Assembly (NCBI GenBank): GCA_009779525.1
Contig: WREB01000109.1
Coordinates: forward strand, 1-5,323
Reading direction: 5' to 3'
Origin: Defluviitaleaceae bacterium
Lineage (GTDB): Bacteria; Bacillota_A; Clostridia; Lachnospirales; WQUN01
DNA: 5,323 nt
Position numbers and translations under genes: made by a program. Of the stretch, positions 1-5,323 are shown piece after piece. How positions within the stretch are numbered: position 1 is the first letter of the stretch; the number at the start of each line of letters is the position of its first letter. Below the pieces are notes generated by a model. The model saw nothing but the letters and a program-made list of their open reading frames with translations, did not search any database and was not told where the DNA came from.

Positions 1-1850
1 AAGGCGTTCCCGCTTTTTACCATCAGCCTGTCGAACGCGCCGTCGGCTTCCGCGAGCACCCCCGTGAATATGTCGCGCACGTCGGAGCGCGTCACCGCCG
101 CGTTTTTGTTGAAGTCGGAGTAAAGCATGCGCCCGATGTCGTTCATCGTTATGTTTTCGATCCCGAAATCGGTGGCCGATTTAAAAAATTTTGACGTGAG
201 CGCAGGTATGTCGGTTGGCCGAAGCAGAAGCGAGCGCCTCTTCGGGTCGGGCTCGTAGGTGACGGGGTTGAATTCGTACCTGTACGCGAGCTTGTCGAAG
301 AACGTGCGCGTCGCGTTGGTGTTCATCGAGAAGCCGCTGCCGCCCTTGTACAAATTGACCGGATCGTATTCGAGGAAAAGCGTCACGCCTTCCTGGTCTA
401 AATATTCGCACATGTCGAGGAAGTCGCGGCGCGAGCCGAGTATCCCCTCGGTTTGCATGGTCAATGGAATCTTGCCGCGCACGCCGCCGGCGAGCGCGCC
501 TATGTAGTTGATGACTATGTCGTCGACGCCGCGCGCCTTAAGCTCGCGCACGAGCGTAATGACGTCGCGGTACTTGGTAAGCGGCTCGACCACCTCGCGG
601 TTGATGCCCCAGATGTATTTGTTCATCCGGACCGCGCCCCAAATGTCCAAGACGAACGGCCGCTTGGCGATGTCGGAGCCGGTGTTTATGAGCCCCTTAT
701 CCGTCAAATATTCGTTGTAGCGCCGCGCCATCCCTACGTAGTTGGCGTCGCTCCCGTCGAGGAACAAGTAAGTGACCTCTATGTCGCGTCCGGCGAGTAG
801 CGCCGGGCTGTAGTCGGATATTACGGTGCTTCCGCCGTTGTTGGTCGCGGCTCCAAGCCCCGTCCGCGTTATAAACTCGAACTGCCTGTAGTTGAAGTTG
901 GCGTAGACCTGGTTGTAGAACGAAAATTTCATCGAGGTTAGGGCGTCGACCGAGACGTTGTCGTCGCCCCCCGTTATTACGGCGAGGAACGCGTCGTCGT
1001 TTTTCTTCATCCCGAAGACGGGCATGTACGCCTGTTCCTTGTCGACATTGTTGTCGTAGACGAAGCTGTTGTCGTTGCCCTTCTTCGGCGTCCCGAGGTT
1101 GGGGCCGTAGATCTCGGTCGAGTAAATGTTGAATCGCTCGCGGTTGTTGTCGAAGCGCATGAGCGCGCCCGAGCCGTCCGGAAGCAGCGTGTAGCCGTCC
1201 TCTACGCCGTTCTCGCATCCAAAAAACGGCAGCAGCGTTATCGTCGTGACCACGTAGTTGTCGGGCCACAGTTCGCGCACGCCGCCCGCCGGGATGCGCG
1301 CGACCAATCCCTCGCCGTTTATGAATACCTGCAGCACTATTTCGGTCCCGAATTTAGGGAAGCCGTAGGTGAACTCGATGCCGTTGTCGATTTCGCGGTG
1401 CTTTAGCGCGCCGCCCTTGACGCTTTGCGCGGAGGTGTCGTCGGGCATCGGGACCGCGACCGTCGTGGCGGCAGTGTTCATGAAGAAAACGATCAGCTGC
1501 GAGTCAAGGCGCGACTTGATCGGCGCCTTGGTGTCCTCTTCGCGGTTGGGCGGATTCGAATACCAGACGGCGCCGGTTTTTTTCACGGTGAAGGCGAGCT
1601 CGCCCGTCGTCGTGTCCGCCTCGAGCTTGTAGTCCGCGGTTTCGCCGAACGTGCGGAAGCCGGACGGCCCCGTGTCGAAGCCGTAGGATACAACCGGCGA
1701 GATCCTGCCGACGTCGCCGCCCTTCGCCTCCTCGGCCCTTATCCTGTCCGAACGGGTTATCAGGAGGAACGCGGCCGCGATCAACACGATGCAAATGCCG
1801 CTAAGCGACCAGCTGATTATGTTTGAAACCATTATTTTTTTTCGCTTCAT
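1..1850 (-). CDS. DUF5696-family membrane-anchored protein, glycosidase-like (3' end cut by window edge)
   Basis: I translated this by hand from the ATG at 1848-1850; the frame stays open to the window edge, giving 616 residues with the C-terminus missing. Residues 1-9 are basic (MKRKK...), followed by a membrane helix at about 10-32, so the bulk should lie outside the cell behind a signal anchor. Residues 50-200 look beta-rich. The strongest family signature is LPFFG...DGYTLLPDGSGAL at about 207-230, which I recall from DUF5696 proteins, followed by an IYG turn near 247-249. From about 398 on it resembles a TIM-barrel enzyme: LDIWG (401-405), ELKARGVDDIVINYIG (436-451), LFLEYDP (491-497) and ENITMNDIGRMLYSDF (565-580), where acidic residues D402, E494, D496 and D571 end predicted strands. 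A glycoside hydrolase role is inferred from this and from the sugar permeases in the same operon; no activity is established to my knowledge. It starts 14 bases after the Yip1 gene. Family confidence is good, function weak. Confidence 0.85.
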   Translation of the reverse strand, partial: MKRKKIMVSNIISWSLSGICIVLIAAAFLLITRSDRIRAEEAKGGDVGRISPVVSYGFDTGPSGFRTFGETADYKLEADTTTGELAFTVKKTGAVWYSNPPNREEDTKAPIKSRLDSQLIVFFMNTAATTVAVPMPDDTSAQSVKGGALKHREIDNGIEFTYGFPKFGTEIVLQVFINGEGLVARIPAGGVRELWPDNYVVTTITLLPFFGCENGVEDGYTLLPDGSGALMRFDNNRERFNIYSTEIYGPNLGTPKKGNDNSFVYDNNVDKEQAYMPVFGMKKNDDAFLAVITGGDDNVSVDALTSMKFSFYNQVYANFNYRQFEFITRTGLGAATNNGGSTVISDYSPALLAGRDIEVTYLFLDGSDANYVGMARRYNEYLTDKGLINTGSDIAKRPFVLDIWGAVRMNKYIWGINREVVEPLTKYRDVITLVRELKARGVDDIVINYIGALAGGVRGKIPLTMQTEGILGSRRDFLDMCEYLDQEGVTLFLEYDPVNLYKGGSGFSMNTNATRTFFDKLAYRYEFNPVTYEPDPKRRSLLLRPTDIPALTSKFFKSATDFGIENITMNDIGRMLYSDFNKNAAVTRSDVRDIFTGVLAEADGAFDRLMVKSGNA

Positions 1851-1857
1851 ATGGCCG

Positions 1858-1863
1858 CCCCCT
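1858..1863 (-). promoter_or_regulatory. Ribosome binding site for the DUF5696 gene
   Basis: The minus strand reads AGGGGG seven bases before the ATG at 1848-1850. It falls in the 14-base gap after the Yip1 stop codon, and it supports this ATG over the internal ATG at codon 7, which is preceded only by an A-rich run. Confidence 0.7.
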
Positions 1864-1864
1864 A

Positions 1865-2506
1865 TTAGGAGTATCTAAGTTCCAGGTACACCTGGCTGAT
1901 GAAATTCGTAAACTGCTGGAGGATCGTCGCGAGCAAAATTAAAATGAAAAACACTATGAGCGCGCCGAGGATGGTCAGAAACACCGAGCCGACGGTCTTG
2001 GGGAACGAATATTCGTGGATTTCCATGAGGCCGAGGAAGATGATGCAAAAGCTCCAAATCATGGCGAGGTACACCACGTAGTTGAAAAGGCCTATCATGC
2101 TCGCGTCGATTATGTGGCTGAGCAGCGCGTACGCGAATCGCACGATGACGTACGGCATGATGCCGTACGCGCCCGCCACGATTATGTCGCGCACCCTTCC
2201 CTTGCCGTCGAGCAGCGTGCAGAAGCACCAGTTTGACGCGACGGCGAGCCCGAACGTAAAGACCGTCATTATCAGAACGTTAAAGAGGCTCAGGTCCTCG
2301 CCGATGAAGCGGTTGAAGTCGTAGTCGGCGTACGAGCGGAAGAAGAGCTCCACCGCCACCCAGGCGAAAAGCAGTATCAACGCGATCCCGAGGCGGGCCT
2401 TCTTGTTGAACTTCATTTCCTGGAAACCGTCGTGCGGATGGAACCATATGTATACCGGATAAAGCCAGGGGCTAAGTTCCACGAATCCGGAGCGTTTTTT
2501 TCTCAT
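1865..2506 (-). CDS. Yip1-family integral membrane protein
   Basis: This is a complete 213-residue protein. It has a short cytoplasmic-looking N-terminus (MRKKR, then SPWLYPVYIWFHPHDGFQEMK at about 12-32) followed by about five hydrophobic segments, near 39-57, 72-98, 107-131, 138-162 and 171-200. The pre-helix HPHDGFQEMK element, the LLDGKGRVRDI loop (98-108) between the second and third helices and the following AYGIMPY are features I associate with bacterial Yip1 proteins. Yip1 proteins in eukaryotes act with Rab GTPases at the Golgi; bacterial relatives have no settled function. The ATG overlaps the upstream stop as ATGA (2503-2506), which fixes the start and implies translational coupling to the propeller/TPR gene. 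A plausible partner role is as a membrane accessory of the neighbouring permeases or an anchor for the two large extracellular proteins, but this is guesswork from gene order. An internal ATG at codon 31 is a less likely start, because it would discard the conserved pre-helix element. Confidence 0.85.
   Translation of the reverse strand: MRKKRSGFVELSPWLYPVYIWFHPHDGFQEMKFNKKARLGIALILLFAWVAVELFFRSYADYDFNRFIGEDLSLFNVLIMTVFTFGLAVASNWCFCTLLDGKGRVRDIIVAGAYGIMPYVIVRFAYALLSHIIDASMIGLFNYVVYLAMIWSFCIIFLGLMEIHEYSFPKTVGSVFLTILGALIVFFILILLATILQQFTNFISQVYLELRYS
2503..2506 (-). other. ATGA start/stop overlap between propeller/TPR and Yip1 genes
   Basis: On the minus strand the four bases read ATGA: the TGA ends the propeller/TPR gene and the ATG begins the Yip1 gene. 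An AAAGGGG sequence at 2517-2523, inside the last codons of the upstream gene, sits ten bases before the ATG and can serve as its ribosome binding site. This layout usually couples translation of the two genes and keeps their products at related levels. Confidence 0.85.
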
Positions 2507-3972
2507 TTCGACCTGGCCCCTTTCTTTTTCCTAAAGACCATATCCTTTAACGGCCCGCCCGCCATTATCATTATCATTGCCAAAACCACCGCGGCCGAGA
2601 TAAGCGGGAAAAACCTTCTGACGTTCTCCTCGATCAGCCCCGCCTTGGCGAGCGAGTAGTTGTCCTTGTCCTGCGCCATCTTAAAGAACGTCATCGCCTC
2701 GCGGTATTCCTCGTTTTGGTAGTAGACTTTCCCGATCCCGGCGTATGCGAGGTAGTAGTTGGGGTTGATGCTTAGCACCTCGCGCCAGCCGTCGAGCGAT
2801 TCCTGGAAGCGCCCGATGTTGAAAAGCACGATGTTTTCGCGGATCATCCTGCCGAAGTACGTCGGCTCGAGCACGGACAGAATGTTTTTCGACGAATCGA
2901 GCACGAGTATCAGGCCGTTGTCCCCGAGGGACTCGACCGCGACGGGGCGGTTGAAGGTTTCCTTCGTGTTTCCGGACCCGCCGAAGATTCCGATAAGGCT
3001 GCAGTTTTCGTCGTACTGGAACAGCTTGCCCGAGGCTTCGTCAAGCAGCGTGAAGATGTTGTTTCGGTCGCAGGTGATCGAGCCGATCCGGTTGTCGCTG
3101 CCAAGCCCCAGGTTGCCGAAATCGACGAACAGGCTACCGTCCCTGCCGAAGAGCATCGTCTCGCCCATCGCGTTGAACTTTGAGACCTCCGCGTTAATCG
3201 TGGCGGTCCTGTGCGAAACGGCGTAAAGGAAGCGGTTGTGCGACCAGAAAATATTTTGGAACGTGGTCGGCTGGAACGTCGTCGCGTTTTTTGCGCGCAT
3301 CTCGGCGGTCATGAAGCTCCGCCTCGCGAACTCGAGCAGCACCGCGAACGTCCGCTTGATGTCGTTGCGCCCAAAGATGCCAAGGTACTCGTTTTCGCCG
3401 TTGACCATAAGAATCCCGTCGTGGATGTTCGCGGAGATGATGAACATGACGCCCAGGTTGTCCACCACGATCCTCTGCGGCCTGTATTCGACCTCGCTGT
3501 CGAGGAGCACCGAATCCGGCATCCCGAAGATGTTTTTTATGTCGCCGTCCATGTCGCAGATGACGATCCTGTTGTTGTCGATGTCCGCGATGTACAGCAG
3601 GTCCTGCGCGTTGTGGAAGAAAACGCCCGAGGCGTTCGCGCTTATTTCTTCGTCTTTGCCTTTATATTTGAACGTGTCGATTACCTTTACCACGTCGAAC
3701 GAATCGTTGAGCACGACGACGCGCTTGTTGCCGGCGTCGAGTATGAAAACTCGGTCGAGCCTGTCGACGTGCAGGTCGGTAGCGCCCTTGAAGGGCCCGC
3801 ACTCGAGGTTAAGCCCGTCCACGATCCTAAGCGTCTGGTATACCGGGGGCGACGGAACCGGCTCGAACTCTATGTTGTACGTGTACGAATTCTTCGCAGA
3901 AACAGGCAGCGGCGCCAAAAGGGACAGGGCGAAAACAAAAGCTGCAAGCGAAGCGAACGCCCGTTTGATCAT
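2503..3972 (-). CDS. Secreted NHL-like beta-propeller protein with TPR segment and C-terminal membrane anchor
   Basis: This is a complete 489-residue protein. Residues 1-26 form a signal peptide with a basic start, a hydrophobic core and a PVSA cleavage site before KN. Residues about 64-370 contain spaced blades of the NHL/6-bladed propeller type: ATDLHVDRLDRVFILDAGNKRV (64-85), LLYIADIDNNRIVI (125-138), PQRIVVDNLGVMFI (165-178), GSITCDRNNIFTLL (297-310) and PVAVESLGDNGLILVLD (343-359). About 205-245 is an Arg/Phe-rich stretch that does not look like a blade. Two TPR-like helical hairpins follow (about 371-404, with INPN, and 405-438, with the YYLAYAGIGKVYYQ and EEYREAMTFF helices). A membrane helix at about 455-472 is followed by the basic tail FRKKKGARSK, giving a type I topology with the propeller and TPRs outside. 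NHL propellers and TPRs generally mediate binding, so a scaffold or glycan/protein-binding role beside the transporter is likely; no catalytic motif is visible. An in-frame TAA six codons upstream supports this start. Confidence 0.85.
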   Translation of the reverse strand: MIKRAFASLAAFVFALSLLAPLPVSAKNSYTYNIEFEPVPSPPVYQTLRIVDGLNLECGPFKGATDLHVDRLDRVFILDAGNKRVVVLNDSFDVVKVIDTFKYKGKDEEISANASGVFFHNAQDLLYIADIDNNRIVICDMDGDIKNIFGMPDSVLLDSEVEYRPQRIVVDNLGVMFIISANIHDGILMVNGENEYLGIFGRNDIKRTFAVLLEFARRSFMTAEMRAKNATTFQPTTFQNIFWSHNRFLYAVSHRTATINAEVSKFNAMGETMLFGRDGSLFVDFGNLGLGSDNRIGSITCDRNNIFTLLDEASGKLFQYDENCSLIGIFGGSGNTKETFNRPVAVESLGDNGLILVLDSSKNILSVLEPTYFGRMIRENIVLFNIGRFQESLDGWREVLSINPNYYLAYAGIGKVYYQNEEYREAMTFFKMAQDKDNYSLAKAGLIEENVRRFFPLISAAVVLAMIMIMAGGPLKDMVFRKKKGARSK

Positions 3973-3979
3973 GCAGACA

Positions 3980-4840
3980 TCACTCCTTTATCCCCGAATG
4001 GGCCATTGTCTGAAGCATCGTGTGCTGGTTGATGATGAAAAGCACTATCGGCGGAAGCAGCAGCAGCAGCTGCGAGGCTGCGACGACGCCCAAAATCGAG
4101 ATCGCGCCGGTCGTGCCGATTTGCGAGACCGCCGCGGGAAGCGTGCGCTTCGCCTCGGTGTATATCGTGTCGCCCTGCATGTTCCAGAATTCGATGAAGA
4201 CGAGGACCGCTACCGTCATCAGGGCGGGCTTTACGCTCGGCAGTATTATTTTCGTGAACACGTTCATTTCGTTGGCGCCGTCGATCTTCGCCGCCTCGAT
4301 GAACGAGTCGGGTATCTGCAGCATGAACTGGCGCATCAAAAACAGGTAGAGCGGGCGGCAGAGGGCGGGAATGACGATGCCCCAGTAGTTGTCGACAAGC
4401 CCCAGGTTCGCGTAGATGATGAAGACGGGTATCTGAAGCACGCCGCCGGTGAAAAGCAGCGCGAGTATGACGAGGCGCCATAAGACTTTTTTGCCGATGA
4501 AGTTTTTCTTCGCGAACGGATACGCCGCGAGCGAGCACGCCGTCACGCTTATAAGAGACGTCATGAGCGTCAGGTAGACCGAGTTTGTGAAGTACCTGAT
4601 TATCGGTATCCGTAAACTTCCGGTGAACGAGAAAAGCTCCTGGAAGTTGCCGAAGGTCGGGTTCGCGACGAATATGCGCGGCGGGAAGATGAAGAATTCC
4701 TCCACCGGCTTGAACGCCATCGAAAACGAAAGTATCAGCGGGAAGCCCATGAACATTCCGATGAACGTAATAAGCAAAAATATCGCGATCGTTCCCTGGG
4801 TGCTGCGGTAGTTTATCCTGTTCCTGACTCTCGAAAACAT
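3980..4840 (-). CDS. Carbohydrate ABC transporter permease, YtcP/UgpE (MalG-like) type
   Basis: This is a complete 286-residue inner-membrane permease, close to the usual length for CUT1 MalG-like subunits. About six membrane helices are visible, near 17-40, 82-108, 119-143, 148-172, 203-220 and 244-271. The ATPase-contacting EAA loop is well preserved as EAAKIDGANEMNVFTKIILP at 182-201, with E182, D187 and G188 in the expected places. The C-terminus, NQHTMLQTMAHSGIKE, matches the tail style of YtcP-like permeases as I recall them. It would pair with the partial permease just upstream (11-base gap) to form the translocation channel for a sugar or oligosaccharide; the substrate cannot be read from the sequence. 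The loop after the fifth helix (FWNMQGDTIYTEAKRTLP, 218-235) lies where many relatives have a Trp-Asn followed by a hydrophobic stretch. No ATPase gene is in the window. Confidence 0.93.
   Translation of the reverse strand: MFSRVRNRINYRSTQGTIAIFLLITFIGMFMGFPLILSFSMAFKPVEEFFIFPPRIFVANPTFGNFQELFSFTGSLRIPIIRYFTNSVYLTLMTSLISVTACSLAAYPFAKKNFIGKKVLWRLVILALLFTGGVLQIPVFIIYANLGLVDNYWGIVIPALCRPLYLFLMRQFMLQIPDSFIEAAKIDGANEMNVFTKIILPSVKPALMTVAVLVFIEFWNMQGDTIYTEAKRTLPAAVSQIGTTGAISILGVVAASQLLLLLPPIVLFIINQHTMLQTMAHSGIKE
3983..3989 (-). promoter_or_regulatory. Ribosome binding site for the propeller/TPR gene, embedded in the permease 3' end
   Basis: The minus strand reads AAAGGAG ten bases before the ATG at 3970-3972. 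It lies within the final Ile-Lys-Glu codons of the upstream permease, whose TGA stop is at 3980-3982. Ribosomes finishing the permease therefore stop next to the start of the next gene, which favours coupled translation. Confidence 0.75.
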
Positions 4841-4846
4841 CGCGCG

Positions 4847-4853
4847 CCCCCTT
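4847..4853 (-). promoter_or_regulatory. Ribosome binding site for the YtcP-type permease
   Basis: The minus strand reads AAGGGGG six bases before the ATG at 4838-4840. Its AA is part of the TAA stop of the preceding permease gene, so termination on one subunit and initiation on the next occur at the same place. That suits two proteins needed in equal amounts. Confidence 0.72.
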
Positions 4854-5323
4854 AGTTCTCTTCCATGAGGAATTTTGAGATTATTTTATGCGTAAGCAGC
4901 AAAAACAGGAAAAGAATGACGGACATGGCGCTCGCGTAGCCCATCTCGTACCGTCTCGACCCGTAGTCGGTGATGTGCATGGCGATCGTGTAGGTCGCGT
5001 AGTCGACGGGGATCGCGCCGTTAAGGTTGGCCGAGACGTTGCCGCAAGAAAACGCCGCGGCGATCTGCATTACGGCGCCGAACATGAGCTGGGGCTTCAT
5101 GTTGGGAAGCGTGACGTAGATGAGCTCCTGGAAGCGGTTTTTTATTCCGTCGATGCTCGCCGCCTCGTAAAGCTGCGGGTCGACCGTCTTAAGCCCGGCG
5201 ATGAACGCGAGGAAGCTGACGCCTAAGCTCATCCAGATCGTGACGATTATGACTACGCCCATCATGTACTTGGGGTCGTTGAAGAATTGGATAGGCTTGT
5301 CTATTATGCCGAGGCGGAGCAGG
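4852..5323 (-). CDS. Sugar ABC transporter permease, LplB/UgpA (MalF-like) type, C-terminal part
   Basis: The reading frame enters from the right window edge and ends at the TAA at 4852-4854; 156 residues are visible and the N-terminal half (several membrane helices) is missing. There is no start codon to choose: the first Met in frame is an internal residue, and 19 codons upstream of it remain open and read like permease sequence. The visible part has a membrane helix at fragment residues 20-44, the ATPase-docking EAA loop EAASIDGIKNRFQELIYVTLP (53-73, with E53, D58 and G59), a helix near 76-92, an extracellular loop containing FSCGNVSANLNG and a final helix near 127-149 ending in KFLMEEN. 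The EAA loop has Ile after the invariant Gly where Ala is commoner. It is the heterodimer partner of the next gene, in a CUT1-type importer; an extracellular solute-binding protein gene may lie outside this window. Confidence 0.92.
   Translation of the reverse strand, partial: LLRLGIIDKPIQFFNDPKYMMGVVIIVTIWMSLGVSFLAFIAGLKTVDPQLYEAASIDGIKNRFQELIYVTLPNMKPQLMFGAVMQIAAAFSCGNVSANLNGAIPVDYATYTIAMHITDYGSRRYEMGYASAMSVILFLFLLLTHKIISKFLMEEN

Noticed and set aside
697..1269. 190-codon minus-strand frame within the DUF5696 region
   Set aside because: Its translation is Arg/Gln-rich and domain-free, while the alternative minus-strand frame is continuous over 616 codons with family motifs. It is an out-of-frame shadow.
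1851..1864. Possible internal promoter or terminator between the Yip1 and DUF5696 genes
   Set aside because: The gap is only 14 bases and is taken up by the ribosome binding site. There is no hairpin followed by a T run in the transcribed direction, and no recognisable promoter element.
2558..2582. Short tandem ATTATC-like repeat
   Set aside because: It encodes alternating Met-Ile residues in the membrane anchor of the propeller/TPR protein, and there are only about two to three imperfect copies.
4051..4071. CAG-type trinucleotide run
   Set aside because: It encodes a poly-leucine stretch in the last membrane helix of the permease, so protein composition explains it.
3236..4483. Long plus-strand open frame of 415 codons antisense to the permease and propeller genes
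   Set aside because: It runs opposite to two clearly real genes, spans their junction, and has Arg/Asp/His-rich low-complexity sequence with no domain. It is a by-product of GC-rich codon usage on the other strand.
3969..4538. 189-codon minus-strand frame ending in MSA at the propeller gene start
   Set aside because: It is a shadow of the permease gene in another frame. The short ATG TCT GCA TGA it ends with sits too close to the ribosome binding site to be a credible leader peptide.

Overview
The window is a single-direction block of five genes, all read from the minus strand, so transcription runs from position 5323 towards position 1. Base composition is moderately GC-rich (mid-50s percent by eye, not computed). 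There are strong G-rich Shine-Dalgarno sequences (AAAGGAG, AAGGGGG, AGGGGG) and very short or overlapping gene junctions. From memory, the combination of LplB/YtcP-type sugar permeases with a DUF5696 protein and a Yip1 protein is typical of Bacillota (Paenibacillus-like and many uncultured Clostridia). I infer a Bacillota, probably clostridial, origin; the window has no phylogenetic marker to prove it.

Layout in transcription order: (1) the C-terminal 156 residues of a sugar ABC transporter permease of the LplB/UgpA type, cut by the right window edge; (2) a complete second permease of the YtcP/UgpE type; (3) a secreted, membrane-tethered protein with an NHL-like beta-propeller, a TPR segment and a C-terminal membrane helix; (4) a Yip1-family polytopic membrane protein; (5) at least 616 residues of a large membrane-anchored DUF5696-family protein, cut by the left window edge. 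Gaps are 11, 7, -4 and 14 bases. Together with ribosome binding sites placed inside or against the preceding stop codons, this indicates one polycistronic, translationally coupled operon. No promoter, terminator, RNA gene, mobile element, CRISPR array or long repeat was found. There is no gene-free stretch longer than 14 bases.

Functional reading: the two permeases would form the membrane channel of a CUT1-type carbohydrate importer. The solute-binding protein and the ATPase are not in the window; the binding protein may lie off the right edge, and such systems often borrow a shared MsmK-type ATPase. The three downstream genes all encode envelope proteins with no established function. Their linkage to the transporter suggests a glycan capture, processing and uptake module in which the DUF5696 protein is a candidate glycosidase-like enzyme and the propeller/TPR protein a candidate extracellular scaffold or glycan-contacting subunit. 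This is the part of the window most likely to represent an undescribed system. The assignment of roles is inference.
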